Origin: Alphaproteobacteria bacterium
GTDB taxonomy: Bacteria > Pseudomonadota > Alphaproteobacteria > JABAAW01
DNA: 8,744 nt
Direction: 5' to 3'
Assembly (NCBI GenBank): GCA_014238625.1
Contig: JABAAS010000049.1
Location: 1-8,744, forward strand
Made by a program: the position numbers and the translations under genes. The notes beneath the pieces are model-generated. The model was not told where the DNA came from. It did not search any database and saw only the letters and a list, made by a program, of their open reading frames with translations. Position 1 is the first letter of the stretch; every line of letters starts with the position of its first letter. Shown one piece after another: positions 5,119 through 8,744 of the stretch.

Positions 5119-6033
5119 ATGCCAGAGTTGCCAGAAGTAGAAACTATTCGCCAGTACCTAGATACTTGCCTGAGCGGCTGCTCTGTTGCGCGAGTGCGTC
5201 TCGCTCGGAGTGATTTACGCTTCCCCTTTCCGCAAGGCTTTGCGGAGCGTCTGACTGGCGCGCGCATTATCGGGGTTAGCAGGAGAGCGAAATATCTACT
5301 AATAGCTTGCGAAAAGGAGGGGAGAAAAATAGTTTGGCTAGTGCACTTAGGCATGTCTGGCAGGATATTGTGGCGGGCAGGCGAGCATTCTGGCGAGCAT
5401 TCTGGCGAGCATTCTGGCGAGCAAGGGCTAGGTATCAACCACCGCCATGTCTGCGTTGACATGAAGATGGCGAATGGAGATAGCGGAGTGCTCTGCTACG
5501 ATGATGCGCGACGCTTTGGTTTTATGGATTTATGCAACGGCGATGCTATGGAGAACGACTGCCAGCGTCTACAAAAATTAGGTATCGAGCCACTATCTAA
5601 TTTATTTAATGGAGAGTGGTTATGGCGATCTGTAATTTGCGCTATATGTAATAGGAGAAACAGCGGCGGCAGGTCTATAAAGGATATATTGATGGATCAA
5701 GGCTATGTTGCGGGTTTAGGCAACATCTATGTAACCGAGGGCTTGTGGCATGCGAGGATACATCCGATGCGAGCGGTAAAAGATATTAATTTAGACGACT
5801 GCGAGAGGATTACCAGAGACATAAGAAAGGTATTACGAAAGGCTATCGAGGCTGGCGGCAGTTCTTTAAAAGATTACCGCAGGGGCGATGGCTCGACGGG
5901 ATATTTTCAATTGAAGCTCCGCGCTTACGGCAGAACGAACGAGGATTGTTTGCGCAAGGGCTGTGATGGGAAAATTAATAAAATTATAATAGGCGGACGC
6001 TCTAGCTATTTTTGCTCGAATGTAGCAAAATAA
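5119..6033 (+). CDS. mutM: Formamidopyrimidine-DNA glycosylase (Fpg/MutM) with a degenerate zinc finger
   Basis: Base-excision repair glycosylase/AP lyase that removes 8-oxoguanine and formamidopyrimidines. After Met comes the catalytic PELPEVETI, with Pro2 and Glu3. Other key residues are K58 (RRAKYL), GMSGR at 78-82, ARRFGF at 130-135 (the usual Arg and Phe that fill the gap left by the flipped base), and DQGYVAGLGNIYVTEGLW at 193-210 in the helix-two-turn-helix. The C-terminal hairpin finger keeps the DNA-contacting Arg (R294 in GGRSSYFC), but its ligands are C277, C282 and C299, and the fourth position is Val302. The first pair is spaced C-x4-C instead of C-x2-C. The length is 304, above the usual 270-295, partly because of three GEHS repeats (88-99). 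It starts at the only ATG compatible with the obligatory N-terminal Pro; the upstream Shine-Dalgarno is weak. Confidence 0.94.
   Translation: MPELPEVETIRQYLDTCLSGCSVARVRLARSDLRFPFPQGFAERLTGARIIGVSRRAKYLLIACEKEGRKIVWLVHLGMSGRILWRAGEHSGEHSGEHSGEQGLGINHRHVCVDMKMANGDSGVLCYDDARRFGFMDLCNGDAMENDCQRLQKLGIEPLSNLFNGEWLWRSVICAICNRRNSGGRSIKDILMDQGYVAGLGNIYVTEGLWHARIHPMRAVKDINLDDCERITRDIRKVLRKAIEAGGSSLKDYRRGDGSTGYFQLKLRAYGRTNEDCLRKGCDGKINKIIIGGRSSYFCSNVAK
5380..5423. repeat. 12-bp tandem repeat in mutM (3.6 copies)
   Basis: GGCGAGCATTCT is repeated perfectly at 5380-5391, 5392-5403 and 5404-5415, followed by a partial unit (5416-5423). It encodes GEHS units in the loop after the GMSGR motif of MutM. Perfect identity suggests a recent expansion. 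Confidence 0.95.
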
Positions 6034-6144
6034 TTAGACAGCAAGGTAGTTAATTACAAGGTGGTTAATTGCAAGGTGGTTAATTTGGTTGACTAGTTAA
6101 TTTTATTTAATTTATTTATAATTTAATAACTTTAATAAGAACCA
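6034..6144. other. AT-rich convergent intergenic region without a clear terminator
   Basis: The 111 bp between the mutM stop and the permease stop contain the 15-bp repeat, an imperfect palindrome around ACTAGT (about 6091-6096) and a run of T/A-rich sequence. I see no GC-rich hairpin followed by a T tract on either strand, so termination here is unresolved. Confidence 0.5.
6042..6086. repeat. 15-bp tandem repeat in the mutM / permease convergent gap
   Basis: Three units, CAAGGTAGTTAATTA, CAAGGTGGTTAATTG and CAAGGTGGTTAATTT, follow each other directly 8 bp after the mutM stop. A fourth decayed unit may follow (6087-6101, ending AGTTAAT). The units differ by two or three bases, so the duplication is fairly recent. 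The region lies between two converging genes. Confidence 0.85.
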
Positions 6145-6966
6145 TCACCAGCGCGATAGCAAGACGATAGCAATAGTCATAGTTATCAAACATACGACAA
6201 CCCATAGGGCGAAAATTGAAATCCGCAAGGCGAATAAACTACCTAACGTCGCACCCAAAATTTGCCCTAGTATCATAACTGGCAACGCGCGCCAGGCGAA
6301 ACCTACGGCAAAAGAAAAGATAACTATAGCACCGATATTGCTCGATAGATTTAGCAACCTCGACAATGCAATACTTGCACGCAACCCCATACCTTTCAAT
6401 TTTGTCAATGTAACTAAGAAGAATGTTCCAGCACCAGGACCGAAAAATCCATCGTAGCAAGATATAATGTATATTACAAGATTAGAGATAATTTTAGAAT
6501 TTTTACACTTACTTGTGTTTTTATTATTTATTTTTCCAGATTTGATTTTTGCTATTGTATTTAACTCTTTTTCATAACCGCGCTGACGATATGCGTTCAA
6601 CGCGAAGGATAGGGATGCTAATATCAATACGATAGGGATTAACAACTCTAATATACGCGTCTCAATTTTTGTTGTGAAGAATGCTCCCAGCATAGATGCC
6701 AAAAGACAAGGGATACCATAACTCAATAAGATTTGTTTAGAATTAATTGAAATAAATAACCCTGCACGAGCATAGCGTATTAGCGCAATAACCTTACCGA
6801 AACCACTCTGTAGCTTATTAGTAGACAAAGCTTGAAGCGGCGGCAAACCGAGTAGCAACAATACTGGTAAACTTATCAGTCCCCCGCCTCCTACAATCGA
6901 ATCTACTGCGCCTGCGACAATGGCGGCTACGAATAATAGAAATAACTCAAAAATGGATAACTCCAC
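6145..6966 (-). CDS. TauE/SafE (TSUP) family membrane permease
   Basis: Inner-membrane transporter of the sulfite exporter TauE/SafE superfamily; members move sulfite, sulfoacetate or other small anions, and the substrate here is unknown. Numbered from GTG, the 273-residue product has about eight hydrophobic segments in two half-repeats. The first carries AGAVDSIVGGGGLISLP (18-34) and ALSTNK (46-51); the second carries YDGFFGPGAGTFF (171-183), typical of YfcA-like members. Between them is a Lys/Asn/Ser-rich loop (about 133-160), in very AT-rich DNA. The GTG at 6966 is preferred because GGAGG sits 8 nt upstream and the protein then begins like its relatives; an upstream TTG at 6981 lies within that ribosome binding site. 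The gene overlaps the 3' end of cobD by 40 bp on the same strand, so the two are likely co-transcribed. AT content is higher than in the other genes. Confidence 0.85.
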   Translation of the reverse strand: MELSIFELFLLFVAAIVAGAVDSIVGGGGLISLPVLLLLGLPPLQALSTNKLQSGFGKVIALIRYARAGLFISINSKQILLSYGIPCLLASMLGAFFTTKIETRILELLIPIVLILASLSFALNAYRQRGYEKELNTIAKIKSGKINNKNTSKCKNSKIISNLVIYIISCYDGFFGPGAGTFFLVTLTKLKGMGLRASIALSRLLNLSSNIGAIVIFSFAVGFAWRALPVMILGQILGATLGSLFALRISIFALWVVVCLITMTIAIVLLSRW

Positions 6967-8081
6967 AGATCGAACCTCCAAACGATAGATGTTAGCATGA
7001 ATATTAAGATTATAACAAAAAATAACATAGTATAATTAACGAGCAACCTGGCGCAATTTATATGACTAGAGTTACAATTTTCAGTGCCAAAGCCAATCCA
7101 GTCACCCACCCGCCATATTTCGCCATGCATTTTATAGAGCCTTTTGCCTGCGAGCTTCACTCCCAAGGCACCGGCCAAGGCGGCTTCTGGGTGCGGTGCA
7201 TTAGGCGAGCTACGAAATCCGCCGCGCGCCCAAGCCATTATGGATGGGGCGAAACGCCACATGGCTTGCAATGCGGATAGTCCTGAGAGACCTCGCTTGA
7301 ATAACGCCACGAGACAGATTCCATATGCTGTTATGCGAGCTGGCAATAGGTTTGCGCAATCGTCTATCCGCGCGGAGACGCTACCGAACTCACCGTATCG
7401 CGCGCCTCGATAACCGAATTGGCTATCGAGCGTATTTACTGCTTTGTAGAGGAACAAACCTGGCAGCCCGAAGAGCAGGTAGTATATTAGTGGAGCTATT
7501 GTTCCGTCGGAGGAATTTTCTGCCAAGCTTTCCATGGCTGCTCGAGCTATGGCTTGCGAGGATAGAGCGCTGGTTTCACGCCCGACGATATGGGATAGAG
7601 TTTTACGCGCTGCGCTGAGTTTTCCAGCCTTGAGTTCACGCTCGATTTTTGCGACATAACCGTCGAGCTGTGCGTGAGCTATCATCCAGGCGCATAGGAA
7701 TGAGTGTATGAGGAGCAAGCATCCGAGCCCTGCGACCCCTCCGACTGCGTCCCTCGCGCCAAGCGCCAAACTAGCGACCACTCCCTCGAGCATCATCCCA
7801 AACAATAGGGCTAGCATTAACAACGAGACACTCCATAACAGCCCTCGCCACAGATTGCTTGAGAGGATTGAGACAAATAGATTAGAGTGCTGTTGATTTT
7901 TTTTGTTCAACGACCTTTCGCCCCAAGCTGCGAGCGAGCCGAACAGGGCTACTGGATGCGTAATATCTTGCATAGACTTGACTCTGTGCAAGATTCTGTC
8001 GCCGCACAGAGCGCTTGCGCAAACGATACTACGCAGCAACAAGAGAGATAGGATAGCATTCGGAACGAGATTATCAGCCAT
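6927..8081 (-). CDS. cobD: CobD/CbiB adenosylcobinamide-phosphate synthase
   Basis: Integral membrane enzyme of cobalamin (B12) synthesis that attaches the aminopropanol phosphate arm to adenosylcobyric acid. Family motifs in order: THPVALFG (41-48), VGRETSALS (166-174), RAAMESLAENSSDG (180-193), LYKAVNTLDSQFGYR (211-225), FGSVSARIDDCANLLPAR (232-249) and PNAPHPEAALAGALGVKLAG (293-312). Hydrophobic segments lie at about 9-26, 80-108, 115-135, 195-212 and 350-368. The last ends the usual family fold; a tail of about 15 further aromatic residues comes from the stretch overlapping the permease gene. The length of 384 is above the usual 300-330, partly through N-terminal loops. The ATG at 8081 has no clear Shine-Dalgarno. 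No other cobalamin gene is in the window, so the rest of the pathway must lie elsewhere. Confidence 0.93.
   Translation of the reverse strand: MADNLVPNAILSLLLLRSIVCASALCGDRILHRVKSMQDITHPVALFGSLAAWGERSLNKKNQQHSNLFVSILSSNLWRGLLWSVSLLMLALLFGMMLEGVVASLALGARDAVGGVAGLGCLLLIHSFLCAWMIAHAQLDGYVAKIERELKAGKLSAARKTLSHIVGRETSALSSQAIARAAMESLAENSSDGTIAPLIYYLLFGLPGLFLYKAVNTLDSQFGYRGARYGEFGSVSARIDDCANLLPARITAYGICLVALFKRGLSGLSALQAMWRFAPSIMAWARGGFRSSPNAPHPEAALAGALGVKLAGKRLYKMHGEIWRVGDWIGFGTENCNSSHINCARLLVNYTMLFFVIILIFMLTSIVWRFDLWSYPFLSYFYYS
6975..6979 (-). promoter_or_regulatory. Shine-Dalgarno that fixes the permease start
   Basis: On the minus strand GGAGG (6979-6975) is followed by 8 nt and GTG (6966). It lies inside the coding sequence of cobD, close to its end. 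It rules out the longer reading from TTG 6981, which would start within the site itself. Confidence 0.75.
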
Positions 8082-8190
8082 GACAAAATATCTATTTATG
8101 CGCGAGTTATTTTCGTTTATATAGATAGAATTTATGCTTTATGTTAGCACTTATATTGCTTTTTTTAGGCTATATCTGTATTCTAGGCTT
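8082..8190. other. Divergent cobD / clpS intergenic region
   Basis: This 109-bp AT-rich gap must hold the promoters of cobD (minus) and clpS (plus). On the plus strand TTGCTT (8156-8161) with TATTCT (8179-8184) at 17 bp is the only pair near normal spacing, and it is weak. The plus-strand frame is open from 8134, so a longer ClpS is formally possible. I see no operator, riboswitch or hairpin that stands out; in particular there is no recognisable cobalamin riboswitch before cobD. Confidence 0.45.
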
Positions 8191-8571
8191 ATGAATCAAG
8201 CAAGCAACGCGCCGCTCTACGCCACGCACCCGACCTCGCCGTCGGACGAGCAGCATGACGCTGTGTCGAATACGGATAGCGACCTTCTTGTCAAGGAACG
8301 CACGCGAGTAGAGCCGCCTTCTCTTTACAAGGTAATTCTTTTGAACGATGACTACACTCCTATGGAGTTTGTTGTTGGCATTTTAGAGTCATTATTTTAC
8401 CGCTCGCATCAAGAGGCTATACAGATTATGTTTCATGTCCACAACAAGGGCGTTGGTATTTGCGGCTTATATCCGCACGAGGTAGCGGAGACCAAGGCTA
8501 CGCAAGTTATGAGTTTAGCGCGCAAGAACGAACATCCTTTGCAATGCGTTATAGAGAAGGAGGCTTCTTAA
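8191..8571 (+). CDS. clpS: ClpS adaptor protein for N-degron degradation
   Basis: Adaptor that binds proteins with destabilising N-terminal residues and hands them to ClpAP. From ATG 8191 the product has 126 residues: a flexible N-terminal stretch (about 1-43), then the folded domain. YKVILLNDDYTPMEFVVGI (46-64) contains the N52-D53-D54 motif with T56 and M58; M80 and H84 match the substrate-pocket Met and His of E. coli ClpS. ICGLYPHEVAETKA (90-103) and ARKNEHPLQCVIEKE (110-124) are also typical. An ATG at 8134 is in frame but would add a hydrophobic, aromatic 19-residue leader unusual in the family; the later ATG, with AGG just upstream, is preferred. The stop overlaps the clpA start by one base. 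Confidence 0.95.
   Translation: MNQASNAPLYATHPTSPSDEQHDAVSNTDSDLLVKERTRVEPPSLYKVILLNDDYTPMEFVVGILESLFYRSHQEAIQIMFHVHNKGVGICGLYPHEVAETKATQVMSLARKNEHPLQCVIEKEAS
8557..8563 (+). promoter_or_regulatory. Strong Shine-Dalgarno for clpA inside clpS
   Basis: AAGGAGG lies in the last codons of clpS, 7 nt before the clpA ATG. It is the best ribosome binding site in the window and fits coupled production of the adaptor and the unfoldase. Confidence 0.85.
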
Positions 8572-8744
8572 TGCTTTCAGATTCGCTTGAGAAGACCCTA
8601 CACCGCGCGATGGAAAACGCGCATAGACGTCAGCATGAATATGCGACATTAGAGCACCTTTTGCTGGCGCTTATCGACGGCAGCGATGCGAGCGCGGTCA
8701 TGCGCGCCTGCGGAGTATACGTAGAGCAGTTAGGTCGAGAGCTG
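8571..8744 (+). CDS. clpA: ClpA ATP-dependent unfoldase subunit, 5' fragment (58 codons)
   Basis: Regulatory ATPase of the ClpAP protease. Only the start is present: MLSDSLEKTLHRAMENAHRR followed by QHEYATLEHLLLALIDGSDA, which is the first helical repeat of the Clp N-domain, the docking site for ClpS. The ATG overlaps the clpS TAA as TAATG. The ATPase domains lie beyond the window, so ClpA rather than another Clp/Hsp100 member is inferred mainly from linkage to clpS and from the sequence of the N-domain. Confidence 0.92.
   Translation, partial: MLSDSLEKTLHRAMENAHRRQHEYATLEHLLLALIDGSDASAVMRACGVYVEQLGREL

Noticed and set aside
5019..5462. 147-codon minus-strand frame with repeated CSPE units
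   Set aside because: It is the reverse reading of the mutM GEHS repeat and the trpF-mutM repeat; tandem repeats of length divisible by 3 keep several frames open.
8134..8190. N-terminal extension of ClpS from ATG 8134
   Set aside because: The extra 19 residues are hydrophobic and aromatic, not seen in ClpS, and the stretch is the AT-rich promoter region; ATG 8191 fits family length.

Overview
The window looks like a bacterial chromosome fragment, most likely from an alphaproteobacterium. The evidence is the family style of MraZ, RsmH, FtsL, MutM and ClpS and the divergent layout. The species cannot be named from this sequence. Base composition is intermediate in most genes but clearly AT-rich from about 6,030 to 7,060. 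There is no tRNA, rRNA, CRISPR array, transposase or phage gene. All protein-coding content is recognisable core metabolism, cell division and proteolysis, plus one small unassigned ORF.

Layout. (1) Positions 1-3800, minus strand: the head of the division and cell wall (dcw) cluster in the order mraZ - rsmH - ftsL - ftsI. The last two junctions are ATGA stop/start overlaps, and ftsI runs off the left edge. (2) Positions 3801-4235: a gene-free divergent region. It holds a likely mraZ promoter overlapped by helically phased repeats that resemble MraZ boxes. (3) Positions 4236-6033, plus strand: a 30-codon hydrophobic ORF whose stop overlaps the GTG start of trpF, then trpF, then mutM (fpg). (4) Positions 6145-8081, minus strand: cobD (cbiB) followed by an overlapping TauE/SafE-type (TSUP) permease gene. 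(5) Positions 8191-8744, plus strand: clpS and the first 58 codons of clpA, joined by a TAATG overlap with a consensus ribosome binding site.

The genes fall into separate functions. The dcw block makes the cell wall regulator, the 16S rRNA methyltransferase and two divisome proteins. trpF serves tryptophan synthesis, mutM repairs oxidised guanine, cobD closes a step of cobalamin synthesis, and clpS/clpA form the N-degron degradation pair.

The most distinctive property is not a gene. Short tandem repeats, mostly with a 15-bp unit (also 12, 18 and 24 bp), occur in mraZ, rsmH and mutM and in at least two intergenic gaps. In genes they are always multiples of three and lengthen the proteins without breaking them. 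Other points worth checking are a MutM zinc finger lacking its fourth cysteine, a TrpF with an altered C-terminal phosphate-binding motif, and the candidate MraZ operator. I found no clear new multi-gene defence or mobile system.
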